In this document: one piece after another, positions 35,960 to 44,952 of the stretch | Layout: every line of letters starts with the position of its first letter | Position numbering within the stretch: position 1 is the stretch's first letter | Source of the DNA: Candidatus Methylobacter oryzae | GTDB taxonomy: Bacteria; Pseudomonadota; Gammaproteobacteria; Methylococcales; Methylomonadaceae | Assembly (NCBI RefSeq): GCF_003994235.2 | Contig: NZ_RYFG02000098.1 | Coordinates: 1-58,028 of the forward strand | DNA length: 58,028 nucleotides | Reading direction: 5' to 3' | Notes under the pieces: generated by a model | Seen by the model: the letters and a program-made list of their open reading frames with translations, nothing else | Told to the model about the DNA's origin: nothing | Database searches by the model: none | Program-made: the position numbers and the translations under genes

Positions 35960-38629
35960 ATGCGGAACTTGAAGCTTTTACCCGCGCTGATTGGAGTGAC
36001 ACTTGGCATTGCCGTTGTTTTATATGTCGCCTTCTATTTCATATTTCTCGATCTGTTTGTCGACTTATGGTGGTACGAATCATTAAAACTTGAAGCTTAT
36101 TTCTGGCTGAGACTGCTCTACAAATTCTTCCTTGCAGGTGGCGTGACGCTGGCGTTTTTTGCGATTTTCTTTTTTCATTTCTGGATCGCTTCGCGCTATT
36201 TGGGCTTAAACCCGCCGGACGAGATTCTCAGCAATTTGGATAAGCGCCGGCGCTTCCAGCGCTTTGCCGATACCTTTTTGAGCGGTTCGGCAACCGTCTA
36301 TACACCGGTCTCGCTGATATTGGCGGTGTTTATCGCTATCCCTTTCTACAGCCAATGGGAAACGACACTGCTGTATTTTTTCGGCAGCGACTCGGGTATA
36401 ACGGAACCGGTTTACGGCAAGGACGTCAGCTTTTATATGCTGTCCTATCCAACCTATATGCTGATTCAGCAGGAAATGCTGACAACTTCCGCGCTAATCT
36501 TCTGCATGGTCGGCGCTTTATATTGGCTGGAACATGTTTTTATACCTAACCAAAGCTCCGAATTTCCTTTAGGCGCCAAGGTTCACCTGACCGTTCTAAT
36601 CGGCCTTGTGGTTGCCTTTGTGATTTGGGGATTCATGCTGGATCGTTTTACGCTGCTTTATACCGACACGCATGAGCCGATATTTTACGGTCCGGGCTTT
36701 GTTGAGTTGCGCTATCACTTGCCGCTGATCTGGCTGGAAATTATTACCTTCGCGGCGACTGCAATCACGGCAGGCCTGTTCATTTTTTCAGAAAAACACC
36801 GGGTAAAAGAGCCGTTTTTAATATCGCTTACCTTGTTCCTCTGCGTAGCAGGTTTGCCGAAAATTCAATTTATTCCGGATTTAATCCAAAAATATATAGT
36901 CAACCCGAATCCGGTCAAATCCAATAAATCGTTCATGAAATACAACATCGATGCGACATTGGATGCATACGATTTAAAAAATATTAAAACGGTCGATACG
37001 ACGATTCAGCTGGATGCAACCAAAGACATTGAAACATGGAGCACGCAAAAACATTTTGAGAATATTCCGGTTTGGGACAGGGAATTCATCATCGACAACT
37101 ATAAGCAGTTGCAGGAAATAAGGCCTTATTACAGAATTCTGTCTGTCGATGAAGACCGCTATTTTATTCTCGACCATACCCGGCAGGTTAACCTTGCAGC
37201 GAGGGAAATTAACGTTTCGAAGTTGCCGCCTGAAGCGCAAAACTGGGAAAACATGCATTTGCGCTATACCCACGGCTATGGCGCCGTCGTCACGCCCGCA
37301 GCGCAGGATGCCGACAGCCCCCTTGTCTGGTATTTACGCGATTTAAACATGTACTCGGATGTCGGTTTTAAGGTCGAGCATCCGGATATCTACTATGGCC
37401 TGGAGCATTTCGACTATGCGATCGTTCCGAATAAGCTCGACATTGTAGGAATAGCCGGTTCCAATGCACCCAACACGGAAACCGCTTATCATGGCGAAGG
37501 CGGCATCCCCATTCCGTCGCTATTCAGGAAAGCATTGTTTGCCGCTTATTTCAACGACGAAAAAATATTCTTTTCAACCAATATCTCTTCGGAGAGTAAA
37601 GTCAAAATCCGCAGAAATATAACTGAGCGTATTAGCAGATTAACGCCCTTTTTACATCTGGATAAAGACCCTTATCTGGTTATAACCAAGGATAGGTTCT
37701 ACTGGATACAGGACGCCTACACCTTGTCCAACAAGTATCCGGTATCCAAACCCGCGGACGATGATTTTCTGGAAGGTCACCAGGATTTTAACTACATCCG
37801 TAACTCGGTTAAGGTTGTTGTCGATGCTTTTGACGGCGATGTCGATTTTTATATTTCCAACCCATCGGACTCGATTATTCAGGCTTACAGCAGCGCATAT
37901 CCCGGCTTGTTTAAAAACCTGGAGGAAATGCCGGCTGAATTAAGGCAGCACTTGCGTTATCCCCGCGATCTCCAATACCTGCAAATGAAGGTATACGCCA
38001 AGTATCATCAGCAAAGCCCTGAACTATTCTACGAACAGGCCGAAACATGGCAGTTCGCCAATGTCCGCGGAGAAACGGTACGGCCTTATTATCAGACGAT
38101 GGACTTTGGCAACTGTAACGATAAAGAGGAATTCGTATTGATAAACCCGATGACTCCCGTTAACAGAGGCAATCTGAGTATGATAGGCGTAGCGGGAACG
38201 CTGGATAAAACCAACTGCGGCCCGGACTACAAGCCCGGCATTACCGTTTATAAGTTCGGCAAGGATGTCCAGGTTAACGGCCCTGCGCAAGTTGAAGCGC
38301 TGATTAATCAAGACCCTGAAATTTCGGCGCAGTTTACGTTATGGGGACAATCGGGCTCGGTTGTTGAAATGGGCCGGATGATTATTCTGCCGATGGGCAA
38401 TACCGTTCTCTATGTTCAACCGATTTATTTAGCTTCAACCAAGAATAAAATCCCCGAACTAACCAGGGTCATTGTTTCCATCGGCAATCAGGTCGTCATG
38501 GACAAGACGTTATGGTCGGCTTTTAACCGTCTAAAACAAATCTACGTCAAGAATGCCGCGCAAAGCGACGGCAAGGAAACGCCGAAAGCGATTATAAACA
38601 GGCAGGAAAAAACTAAAGAAACAAAGTAG
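35960..38629 (+). CDS. UPF0182 family membrane protein
   Basis: An 889-residue protein with about seven membrane helices in the first ~310 residues (for example LLPALIGVTLGIAVVLYVAF) followed by a large external domain. The C-terminal part has family motifs such as WENMHLRYTHGYG and TAYHGEGGIPIPS, which place it in UPF0182 (COG1615). Function is not known; the domain faces the periplasm by helix count. Ribosome-binding site is GAGG, 7 bp upstream. It stands alone, followed by a strong hairpin. Confidence 0.88.
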   Translation: MRNLKLLPALIGVTLGIAVVLYVAFYFIFLDLFVDLWWYESLKLEAYFWLRLLYKFFLAGGVTLAFFAIFFFHFWIASRYLGLNPPDEILSNLDKRRRFQRFADTFLSGSATVYTPVSLILAVFIAIPFYSQWETTLLYFFGSDSGITEPVYGKDVSFYMLSYPTYMLIQQEMLTTSALIFCMVGALYWLEHVFIPNQSSEFPLGAKVHLTVLIGLVVAFVIWGFMLDRFTLLYTDTHEPIFYGPGFVELRYHLPLIWLEIITFAATAITAGLFIFSEKHRVKEPFLISLTLFLCVAGLPKIQFIPDLIQKYIVNPNPVKSNKSFMKYNIDATLDAYDLKNIKTVDTTIQLDATKDIETWSTQKHFENIPVWDREFIIDNYKQLQEIRPYYRILSVDEDRYFILDHTRQVNLAAREINVSKLPPEAQNWENMHLRYTHGYGAVVTPAAQDADSPLVWYLRDLNMYSDVGFKVEHPDIYYGLEHFDYAIVPNKLDIVGIAGSNAPNTETAYHGEGGIPIPSLFRKALFAAYFNDEKIFFSTNISSESKVKIRRNITERISRLTPFLHLDKDPYLVITKDRFYWIQDAYTLSNKYPVSKPADDDFLEGHQDFNYIRNSVKVVVDAFDGDVDFYISNPSDSIIQAYSSAYPGLFKNLEEMPAELRQHLRYPRDLQYLQMKVYAKYHQQSPELFYEQAETWQFANVRGETVRPYYQTMDFGNCNDKEEFVLINPMTPVNRGNLSMIGVAGTLDKTNCGPDYKPGITVYKFGKDVQVNGPAQVEALINQDPEISAQFTLWGQSGSVVEMGRMIILPMGNTVLYVQPIYLASTKNKIPELTRVIVSIGNQVVMDKTLWSAFNRLKQIYVKNAAQSDGKETPKAIINRQEKTKETK

Positions 38630-38637
38630 CCATATAA

Positions 38638-38663
38638 GACCAGCGGCGTGACAGCCGCTGGTC
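38638..38663. terminator. Strong hairpin between UPF0182 gene and rsd
   Basis: GACCAGCGGC and GCCGCTGGTC form a perfect 10-bp stem with a 6-nt loop 8 bp past the UPF0182 stop. It lies between converging genes and probably ends both transcripts. Confidence 0.7.
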
Positions 38664-38678
38664 GTTATCAAAAAACAG

Positions 38679-39122
38679 CTATTGCAGCATCAACTCACAA
38701 AGACGGTCTTCCAGATCGATTCTTTTCGCCAGATTTTCACCTAAGGCCGATAAATCCTGTTTCAGATCGTCAAGAACGATTGCAGCCCCGCCTTCATATT
38801 TATCGTTAAACGATACTGCCGCGTCCGTCGTGGATGACAATGCCGGATAAATTTGTTCGGCGGCTGACAATGCCGGATCTTGGCTGTCGGCATCCCTGAA
38901 CAGGCATTCGCAAATGCCAAAATGGCCAAGAGAAACGTAATCGATCAATATTTCAGAAAACCGGGCCAGCTTTTTTCTCACTGTCGGGTTAGCCGAAAAA
39001 GGCATCAGTGCGGCGACATGACAATATAAAAACCAAACCTGTTGTCTTTCATGTTGTAATTCGGCTATCAACTGATGAGCCTGTTGCTTTCTTTCCGGAT
39101 TAAGTTGAACTGCGATCGACAT
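38679..39122 (-). CDS. rsd: Rsd/AlgQ-family sigma-70 regulator
   Basis: Rsd/AlgQ proteins bind the main sigma factor and shift RNA polymerase toward alternative sigma factors. The 147-residue protein from the ATG at 39122 has the family landmarks IDYVSLGHFGICECL, SFNDKYEG and DLSALGENLAKRIDLEDRL near the C-terminus. An upstream Met at 39185 is possible but adds an unmatched 21 residues. The gene is monocistronic and converges with UPF0182. Confidence 0.85.
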   Translation of the reverse strand: MSIAVQLNPERKQQAHQLIAELQHERQQVWFLYCHVAALMPFSANPTVRKKLARFSEILIDYVSLGHFGICECLFRDADSQDPALSAAEQIYPALSSTTDAAVSFNDKYEGGAAIVLDDLKQDLSALGENLAKRIDLEDRLCELMLQ

Positions 39123-39299
39123 GAGCGGCCTCCTGATTTCAGTTAGTGACTTTAATTTATGTCGATTCTCATGAAAGCGCAACAATTAATTAAAATATAA
39201 GACAATTATATAAACAACCCGGTTGTTATTCCGGGCTATCATCGACATGATTTACTGAAACGGGCGCTATTACCGGCAACCAACCAAGCACTGCTTAAA

Positions 39300-39965
39300 C
39301 TATTTAATTCTAAAACTACAGTTGCAATCGCCCTTGGCCATACAACTTAATTGCTCGACTTGTTTATCCAACAACGCCGACATCAGCGCCACATCGAACT
39401 CGCAGACATCATGGTGTTCCTGCGCCAAGTCGTGATAAATACAATTGTAAGCCTGCATATTCAGGCCCTCCGCCTCAGGCTCCCTGTCAACTTTAACGTG
39501 AAAACCAAGACCGGCCATCACTGTAGCCAACTCATCAACCCGTTCATGCAAATCTTTCCCTTCAAACCTGCCCTGCAACTTATCCGCCAGCTTGCCGCCC
39601 AGTTTTTGCATATAGGCTTTGAATCGTTCCGGACCGATTTCCTGCTGCAGATCGCTAAGAATTAATGCCGAAAACCAGGCATATTGCTTCGGAAAATAAT
39701 TATTGCCTTTGTCGGTCAAGACGTAGATAGCCACCGGACGTCCGGCTGTCTTATTGTGAGCGCTTTTTTTAATATAACCATCGCGCTCAAGAACAACAAA
39801 ATGCTGCTGCACACCCGTTCTGGAAATATCCAGCGCCTTCGCCAGATCGTCAACGCTCAAGCCGCTCGGGCTCTCAAGCAAATATTCAAGTATTTGATGT
39901 TGGCGGGAACTTACGTTTTGAGACATCGGCGAATTCATCCTTTTCGTTATAACGTTATTGGACAT
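39300..39965 (-). CDS. SufR-like iron-sulfur winged-helix regulator
   Basis: A 221-residue protein with an N-terminal winged helix (ILEYLLESPSGLSVDDLAKA, then SRTGVQQHFVVLERDGYI, wing AGRPVAIYVLTDKG) and a C-terminal cysteine pattern C175-x12-C188-x19-C208-x5-C214, as in SufR-type repressors that bind a [4Fe-4S] cluster. Such a cluster can be destroyed by NO or oxidants, releasing the operator. It is divergent from the truncated haemoglobin gene, and a perfect dyad (39969-39989) lies between them. The start could be ATG 39965, 39938 or 39926; the last has AGGA upstream and matches the start of the winged helix best. Confidence 0.8.
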   Translation of the reverse strand: MSNNVITKRMNSPMSQNVSSRQHQILEYLLESPSGLSVDDLAKALDISRTGVQQHFVVLERDGYIKKSAHNKTAGRPVAIYVLTDKGNNYFPKQYAWFSALILSDLQQEIGPERFKAYMQKLGGKLADKLQGRFEGKDLHERVDELATVMAGLGFHVKVDREPEAEGLNMQAYNCIYHDLAQEHHDVCEFDVALMSALLDKQVEQLSCMAKGDCNCSFRIK

Positions 39966-39968
39966 AGA

Positions 39969-39989
39969 GTCATAATAGTTTATTATGAC
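39969..39989. promoter_or_regulatory. Perfect 9-bp palindrome, likely operator of the SufR-like regulator
   Basis: GTCATAATA and TATTATGAC around GTT. It lies 4 bp upstream of the regulator's longest start, in the divergent spacer with the haemoglobin gene. A weaker dyad (ATATAACTT/AAGTTTTATAT, about 39991-40015) follows it. Confidence 0.6.
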
Positions 39990-40103
39990 ACATATAACTT
40001 ATAAAAGTTTTATATAGCAAAAAAACGTCTATTGTTATACACTTCTCTATGAGCAAGCTTGCTTAAATAATAATAATTACACTACATAATACTGGAGACC
40101 ATA

Positions 40104-40496
40104 ATGAGCGATACACAAGAAACAACTTCAAGCCCATCCCTTTACGAAAAGCTCGGCGGCGAAGCGGCTGTTAATGCTGCCGTTGATATTTTTTATCGCA
40201 AAGTGTTGGGTGATTACCGCATTAACCGTTTTTTCGACAATTCCGACATGGAAAAACAAGCGGCTAAACAAAAAGCTTTTTTAACCATGGCTTTCGGCGG
40301 TCCGAATAACTATAACGGCCAAGACATGCGCAACGCTCATGCCCATCTGGTCAAGATGGGCTTAAATGCCAGCCATTTCGACATCGTCATGGAGCATCTC
40401 GGCGCTACTTTAACCGAATTAAACGTACCGCAAGAATTGATTGCTCAAGCTGCTGCTATTGCAGAAAGCACACGCAACGACGTTTTGGGCAAATAA
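40104..40496 (+). CDS. Group I truncated haemoglobin
   Basis: A 130-residue 2-over-2 globin with haem ligand H79 in MRNAHAHLVKMGL, B10 Tyr in IFYRKVLGD (Y31), and FFDN and MAFGGP in the usual places. Group I truncated haemoglobins oxidise NO to nitrate with bound O2 or carry O2. Its stop is 21 bp before the reductase start, and the SufR-like regulator is divergent, so the pair is probably an NO-responsive operon: globin plus electron donor, like a flavohaemoglobin in two pieces. Confidence 0.93.
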   Translation: MSDTQETTSSPSLYEKLGGEAAVNAAVDIFYRKVLGDYRINRFFDNSDMEKQAAKQKAFLTMAFGGPNNYNGQDMRNAHAHLVKMGLNASHFDIVMEHLGATLTELNVPQELIAQAAAIAESTRNDVLGK

Positions 40497-40517
40497 TTGA
40501 AATACCAGGTGGAGACC

Positions 40518-41495
40518 ATGCGAAGCATAACTATTGGCGAATCAACATTTTCCTGCCAACCGGATGAAACTGTATTGGACACCCTGTTAAGGGAAAACGT
40601 AAAAGTATCTTATGGTTGCCGCCAAGGACTTTGCCAAGCCTGCATGATGCGCAGCCTTGACACCCCTCCACCTGTCTCAGCCCAATCCGGCCTTAAGGAT
40701 ACGTTGCAAAAACAGAAATATTTTCTGGCTTGCGTTTGCCATCCGGAACAGGATATGACCATTGCGTTACCTAACCAGCAAGGCTCTTCGGTTGAAGCGG
40801 TCGTTGTCAAAAAGCAGCGATTAACGCCCGACATCGTACATTTGGTTTTGGAATACCAAGCCCCGTTTGAGTTTTTCGCCGGCCAGTTTGTTAACTTAAA
40901 ACGGACCGACGGCTTAATCCGCAGCTATTCGATCGCGAATATCCCGCATCATAAAAATACCCTGGAATTTCATATCCGCCGCTTACCGAACGGCCAATTC
41001 AGCAGTTGGGTATATGATGAATTGGAGTTAGGCGCTCAGTTGTCGGTCTCAGAAGCCCAAGGCTCTTGCCACTATTTGCCCGGACGCGCAGAACAGCCTT
41101 TATTGCTGATAGGAACAGGCAGCGGCCTGGCGCCGCTTTACGGCATTATTGCCGATGCGTTGGCGCAGGAGCATTCAGGTCCTATCCATTTATTCCATGG
41201 TAGCCGCGATGTTAACGGCTTATATATGATTGATGAAATGCGCGAACTTGCCGGAAAATTCGCCAACGTCCATTACACCTCCTGCCTTTCCGGCGAAGAG
41301 AGTGATTCGGGCCATGTCCGGGGCCGCGCTCACGATGTCGCCTTATCGTCCATTGAAACTCTGAACGGATGGCGAGTGTTCCTGTGCGGACATCCGGAAA
41401 TGGTCAACCAAACCAAAAAAATGGCCTTTATGAAAGGCGCTTCAATGGCCGACATTTATACCGACGCTTTTCATGTAATGCAGGAAAACAAATAA
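40518..41495 (+). CDS. [2Fe-2S] ferredoxin-FAD-NAD(P)H reductase
   Basis: A 325-residue protein from the ATG at 40518, which has GGTGGAG upstream; a TTG 21 bp earlier directly follows the globin stop. Residues 1-90 are a plant-type ferredoxin with Cys ligands in YGCRQGLCQACMM and LACVC; then an FAD domain (RSYSIAN) and an NAD(P) domain (GTGSGLAPLYG, FLCGHPEMV). This is the layout of oxygenase reductases and class I-type electron donors. Next to the truncated haemoglobin, it probably keeps that globin in the ferrous state. Homologues serve many oxygenases, so the partner is inferred from context. Confidence 0.88.
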   Translation: MRSITIGESTFSCQPDETVLDTLLRENVKVSYGCRQGLCQACMMRSLDTPPPVSAQSGLKDTLQKQKYFLACVCHPEQDMTIALPNQQGSSVEAVVVKKQRLTPDIVHLVLEYQAPFEFFAGQFVNLKRTDGLIRSYSIANIPHHKNTLEFHIRRLPNGQFSSWVYDELELGAQLSVSEAQGSCHYLPGRAEQPLLLIGTGSGLAPLYGIIADALAQEHSGPIHLFHGSRDVNGLYMIDEMRELAGKFANVHYTSCLSGEESDSGHVRGRAHDVALSSIETLNGWRVFLCGHPEMVNQTKKMAFMKGASMADIYTDAFHVMQENK

Positions 41496-41504
41496 GTAAA
41501 GGCA

Positions 41505-41527
41505 ATGTCGCTTACTGCAAGCGACAT
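41505..41527. terminator. Hairpin after the haemoglobin-reductase pair
   Basis: ATGTCGCTT and AAGCGACAT form a perfect 9-bp stem with a 5-nt loop, 10 bp past the reductase stop and 9 bp before the next gene. It lacks a clear T-run and may attenuate rather than stop transcription. Confidence 0.5.
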
Positions 41528-41535
41528 GAGACCTT

Positions 41536-42363
41536 ATGAATCAATTAACCTCACCGCAAATTTTCATCTACGCGGCCTTGCCTTGTGAGGCCAAGCCGCT
41601 GGTTGAGCATTTCAATTTAAAAAAAGACACGACTGTCCAGCCGTTTGCAGTTTATCTCAATCAAAACATCTGCCTGACAGTAAGCGGACTCGGCAAAAGC
41701 GCGATGGCTGCCGGAGTGGCTTACACCCAGGCCTTGTTTGCTTCGGTTGAAAACCCGGTTCTGGTTAATATCGGTATCGCCGGACATAAAGACCATGCCA
41801 TCGGCAACCTGTTTTTAATCGATAAAATCACCGACGCCGATAGCGCTAAGAGTTATTATCCGCCGCTGGTCTTCACCCCTTCCTGCGCCAAAGCCGGCAT
41901 CCAAACCGTATCAAGAACGCTGCTTAATTATGACCCGCACACTCTTTGCGACATGGAAGCATCGGCATTTTATGAAACCGCTGTACGGTTTTCGTCCGCT
42001 GAATTAATCCATTGCCTGAAAGTAATCTCCGATAATGAATCATCTCCTGCCGGGAACATCCAAGCCAAGCAGGTTGCTGAATTAATCGCGGCGCATGTGG
42101 CAACGATTGAAACCCTACTAAAAGAATTAAGCCGCCTAGCGAAACTGATATCCGGGCCGGAAGAATCGGTACTGTTTGAACAACTGCTGGAACGCTATCA
42201 TTTTACCGTCAGCGAACAGGGACAGCTAAAAAACCGGCTGTCCCGCTGGACGACGTTAACCAACGCCCCAGTTCCCGAATTCGATAAAGACCGGTTGCCC
42301 AAAGCCAAAGACGTATTGTTTTGGCTGGATCAACAAATCGGTAAACTTGAATTTTCTTTATGA
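41536..42363 (+). CDS. Nucleoside phosphorylase / MTA-SAH nucleosidase-like protein
   Basis: The first ~200 residues have the PNP/UDP fold: LTVSGLGKSAMAAGVAYTQA, VLVNIGIAGHKDHAIG and DMEASAFYETAVRF with the conserved Met-Glu that binds ribose. The last 75 residues (KLISGPEESVLFEQLLERYH) are an extra helical domain. Substrate is uncertain; many gammaproteobacteria have such an unnamed paralogue. It follows the haemoglobin operon and converges on sirB2 with a 4-bp gap. Confidence 0.75.
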   Translation: MNQLTSPQIFIYAALPCEAKPLVEHFNLKKDTTVQPFAVYLNQNICLTVSGLGKSAMAAGVAYTQALFASVENPVLVNIGIAGHKDHAIGNLFLIDKITDADSAKSYYPPLVFTPSCAKAGIQTVSRTLLNYDPHTLCDMEASAFYETAVRFSSAELIHCLKVISDNESSPAGNIQAKQVAELIAAHVATIETLLKELSRLAKLISGPEESVLFEQLLERYHFTVSEQGQLKNRLSRWTTLTNAPVPEFDKDRLPKAKDVLFWLDQQIGKLEFSL

Positions 42364-42367
42364 CAAT

Positions 42368-42730
42368 TTAGAAAAATATGAAGGCACTCTTCGTGACCGC
42401 GACTGCCGCAATATAAACGAAGCAAGCCAGCGCACCGGCAAAAGCTTTCCAACGCAAATCGCCCTGGCTCTTGATAGCGACAATACCCAAGCCGACGTAG
42501 GCCACTAAAGCTATCAGCTTGGCGACAATCCAACCGTATTCGCCCGACAGCCATGAGCCTTGAAACACCAGCGTAAAACCGCTAAGCAGCAACAAGCTAT
42601 TGATAATATGCGGCCCGATTTTTATCCATTTTTGTTCCAGCATCGCCGGCTGTTTTTCCGCCAGATAAACCCTGCCGATAAAGCTCGAGATAGATAAGAG
42701 AATAAAGATCATATGAAGAAACTTAATCAT
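42368..42730 (-). CDS. SirB2-family membrane protein
   Basis: A 120-residue protein with four hydrophobic helices and the SirB family sequence (MIKFLHMIFILLSISSFIGR, then KIGPHIINSLLLLSG). The function of the SirB family is not established. The start overlaps the thrB stop by 4 bp (ATGA), so it is the last gene of the DUF2782-thrB-sirB2 operon. Confidence 0.85.
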   Translation of the reverse strand: MIKFLHMIFILLSISSFIGRVYLAEKQPAMLEQKWIKIGPHIINSLLLLSGFTLVFQGSWLSGEYGWIVAKLIALVAYVGLGIVAIKSQGDLRWKAFAGALACFVYIAAVAVTKSAFIFF

Positions 42731-43695
42731 GCTGTGCTCCTAAGGTTAAAAATATTTTTGTCATTCGCTAAATAAGACTGTTGCCGATGCTGCAATAAAA
42801 TACGCCGAAAAACCAACGGATCCTTTTGCTGGGTTATTTCGCCGGACCGGGGATAAAACCGATAGGCAAGCCGCGATAACCAGAAACGTAACGCCGCAGC
42901 CCTCAGCAATGCCGGCCAGTATTGTTTTTCCAACGGCTGCAACGGTCTCAGGCTTTCATAAGCCGTTAACAACGCCGCTAGTTTTTCTTTATTTATCAAT
43001 CCCTCGTCACAGCACCAGTCATTCGCTGTTATCGCAACATCCAGCAGCAACGTATCGGTGCAGGCGCTGTAAAAATCCAATAAGCCGCTGAGCCGGTCAT
43101 CGTCAAACAACACATTGTCCCTGAACAGGTCGGCGTGAATCACGCCTCGAGGCAAATTCGCCGGGGTGTTTTGCGCTTGAAAAGCCAGCTCATCGTTAAT
43201 CAGTTCGCGATCTGCCGCCGATAAATGCGCGTCGATTTTATTCAGCACCGCCTCGCACCAGCTTAAATCATTGCCGCTTTTTATCGGAAAAACATAGCCT
43301 TCCGTACAACGGTGCAAACTTGCCAACTGTAAACCTATTTCCTGGCAATGCAGGATTGACGGCGACACCACCGCCGTGCCGGACAAACGCTTGAATACCG
43401 CTGCCGGTTTACCGTTAAGCCGGCGCAACGAATTTCCCTGTCTATCGCATTGAGGACTTGGGCAAGGCAGATCGCTTTTACCCAAATGCGCCAATAATTT
43501 TAAAATATGCGCCAACTCATCGACAGCCAGCGATTCAAACAGCGTTAAGACGAACCGGCCCTGCGTAGTGGTTACCGAATAATTGGTATTGTCGATGCCG
43601 TCCGTTATGCCTTCAAAACCGACGACTTCACCGAGGACATAAGAATTAAAGAATTGATCGAGTTGCGGACGCGTAATGCAAGTAAATACAGACAC
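42727..43695 (-). CDS. thrB: Homoserine kinase (aminoglycoside phosphotransferase type)
   Basis: This is the kinase for homoserine in the threonine pathway, of the APH-fold type found in many proteobacteria instead of the GHMP-type ThrB of E. coli. The 322-residue protein begins MSVFTCITRPQLDQFFNSYV and has the catalytic loop GVIHADLFRDNVLFD and the metal-binding Asp in SGLLDFYSA. It is the middle gene of a three-gene operon. Confidence 0.93.
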   Translation of the reverse strand: MSVFTCITRPQLDQFFNSYVLGEVVGFEGITDGIDNTNYSVTTTQGRFVLTLFESLAVDELAHILKLLAHLGKSDLPCPSPQCDRQGNSLRRLNGKPAAVFKRLSGTAVVSPSILHCQEIGLQLASLHRCTEGYVFPIKSGNDLSWCEAVLNKIDAHLSAADRELINDELAFQAQNTPANLPRGVIHADLFRDNVLFDDDRLSGLLDFYSACTDTLLLDVAITANDWCCDEGLINKEKLAALLTAYESLRPLQPLEKQYWPALLRAAALRFWLSRLAYRFYPRSGEITQQKDPLVFRRILLQHRQQSYLANDKNIFNLRSTA

Positions 43696-43707
43696 GAATC
43701 TAAGCGG

Positions 43708-44049
43708 CTACCATTCCAACAACTTCCACATATTGATGTCCGAATCTCTATCCAGATCGCTACGCCGCACATCCATCTTGCCGTCGCCGTTGAGGTCGAG
43801 AAAATAATACGGAGGACCGACGGCCGGAACGACTTTTATCATATAAAGCCTGCCGCCACGGCGATATTCCTGGATAGTATCCTTGCCTTTACGGATAATC
43901 GTAATGTCCGGCTCCATATTCTCACCGCTTTGCACCGGCAAAGGCGGCTCCGGCGCTTCAGGCACAGCCTCAAGCCTTGGGGGCTTTTCGTCGTCATCGG
44001 CTGCATAAACCGAAAAAGCGAGCAAACTCAGTAACATAAAACGCCGCAT
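43708..44049 (-). CDS. DUF2782 exported protein
   Basis: A 113-residue protein with an N-terminal signal peptide (MRRFMLLSLLAFSVYA), an acidic-proline linker, then the DUF2782 core (IIRKGKDTIQEYRRGGRLYM, VGPPYYFLDLNGDGKMD). The DLNGDGK loop looks like a calcium-binding turn but may be coincidence. Family function is unknown. DUF2782 next to thrB is a common gammaproteobacterial arrangement. Confidence 0.88.
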   Translation of the reverse strand: MRRFMLLSLLAFSVYAADDDEKPPRLEAVPEAPEPPLPVQSGENMEPDITIIRKGKDTIQEYRRGGRLYMIKVVPAVGPPYYFLDLNGDGKMDVRRSDLDRDSDINMWKLLEW

Positions 44050-44199
44050 AACGTGACTCTTTAAAAATAAAAATGGCGGTTATCTTATTACAGTTTTTAC
44101 CGGCTTGCTTAACTAAAATAAACCGATAATCGATGCCAAGTGTTGGATTTCATTTAAATCCTATCGAACAACGTTATATGCACTGCGAACCGAATTAAC

Positions 44200-44952
44200 T
44201 TACTCCCCGCCCGCCAACCGATACCCAACTCCCGCTTCAGTTAGCAAATATCTGGGCTGGGCCGGGTCGGCTTCAAGTTTGCGGCGCAATTGCCCCATAT
44301 AAATCCTGACATAGTGGGCATGCTCGACGTAGGCAGGCCCCCAAACGTCCAGCAGCAACTGCCGGTGCGTCAGCACTTTACCGGCATTGTGGATCAATAC
44401 GTTCAACAGGCGGTACTCGATTGGCGTCAGGTGAATTTCCCGGTCGCCGATATGCACGTTGCGCCGGGCTAAATCGACCCGCAAGTCGCCGACGCAAAAC
44501 AACGTTTCAACGCTGTCGCCGGCAAGCTGGGCGGCATGGCGCAGCGATACGCGGATGCGCGCCAGCAATTCGCCGATGCTGAACGGCTTGGTCAGGTAAT
44601 CGTCCGCTCCGGCGTCCAACGCGCCGATCTTGCTGTTCTCCTGGCTTCTTGCCGACAGCACGATGATCGGCACCGCCGACCATTCCCGGACTTTCCGGAT
44701 CACCGCTATGCCGTCCATACCCGGCAAGCCCAAATCGAGGATGACCAACTCCGGCTTGCGCGTGCCGACTTCTATTACACCTCGTTCACCGGTTCCGGCC
44801 TCAATGACCTGAAAACCATGAACGCTCAAACTGGTCCGTAAAAACCGGCAGATTTGCGGATCGTCTTCGATAACCACGATGACCGGTTTGGCGTTCGCCG
44901 CGCCTGTTCCCGACAGTCTTGCGGCATACACACCATCCTTAGCGCTATTCAT
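44200..44952 (-). CDS. kdpE: Kdp response regulator
   Basis: KdpE activates kdpFABC when potassium is low. The 250-residue protein from the ATG at 44952 has a receiver domain (VIEDDPQICRFL; phosphorylated Asp in LVILDLGLPGMDG; DYLTKPFSIGEL) and an OmpR-type winged helix (LTPIEYRLLNVLIHNAGKVL). It overlaps kdpD by 8 bp, so translation is coupled. An upstream in-frame Met at 45060 lies within kdpD and is rejected. Confidence 0.94.
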   Translation of the reverse strand: MNSAKDGVYAARLSGTGAANAKPVIVVIEDDPQICRFLRTSLSVHGFQVIEAGTGERGVIEVGTRKPELVILDLGLPGMDGIAVIRKVREWSAVPIIVLSARSQENSKIGALDAGADDYLTKPFSIGELLARIRVSLRHAAQLAGDSVETLFCVGDLRVDLARRNVHIGDREIHLTPIEYRLLNVLIHNAGKVLTHRQLLLDVWGPAYVEHAHYVRIYMGQLRRKLEADPAQPRYLLTEAGVGYRLAGGE

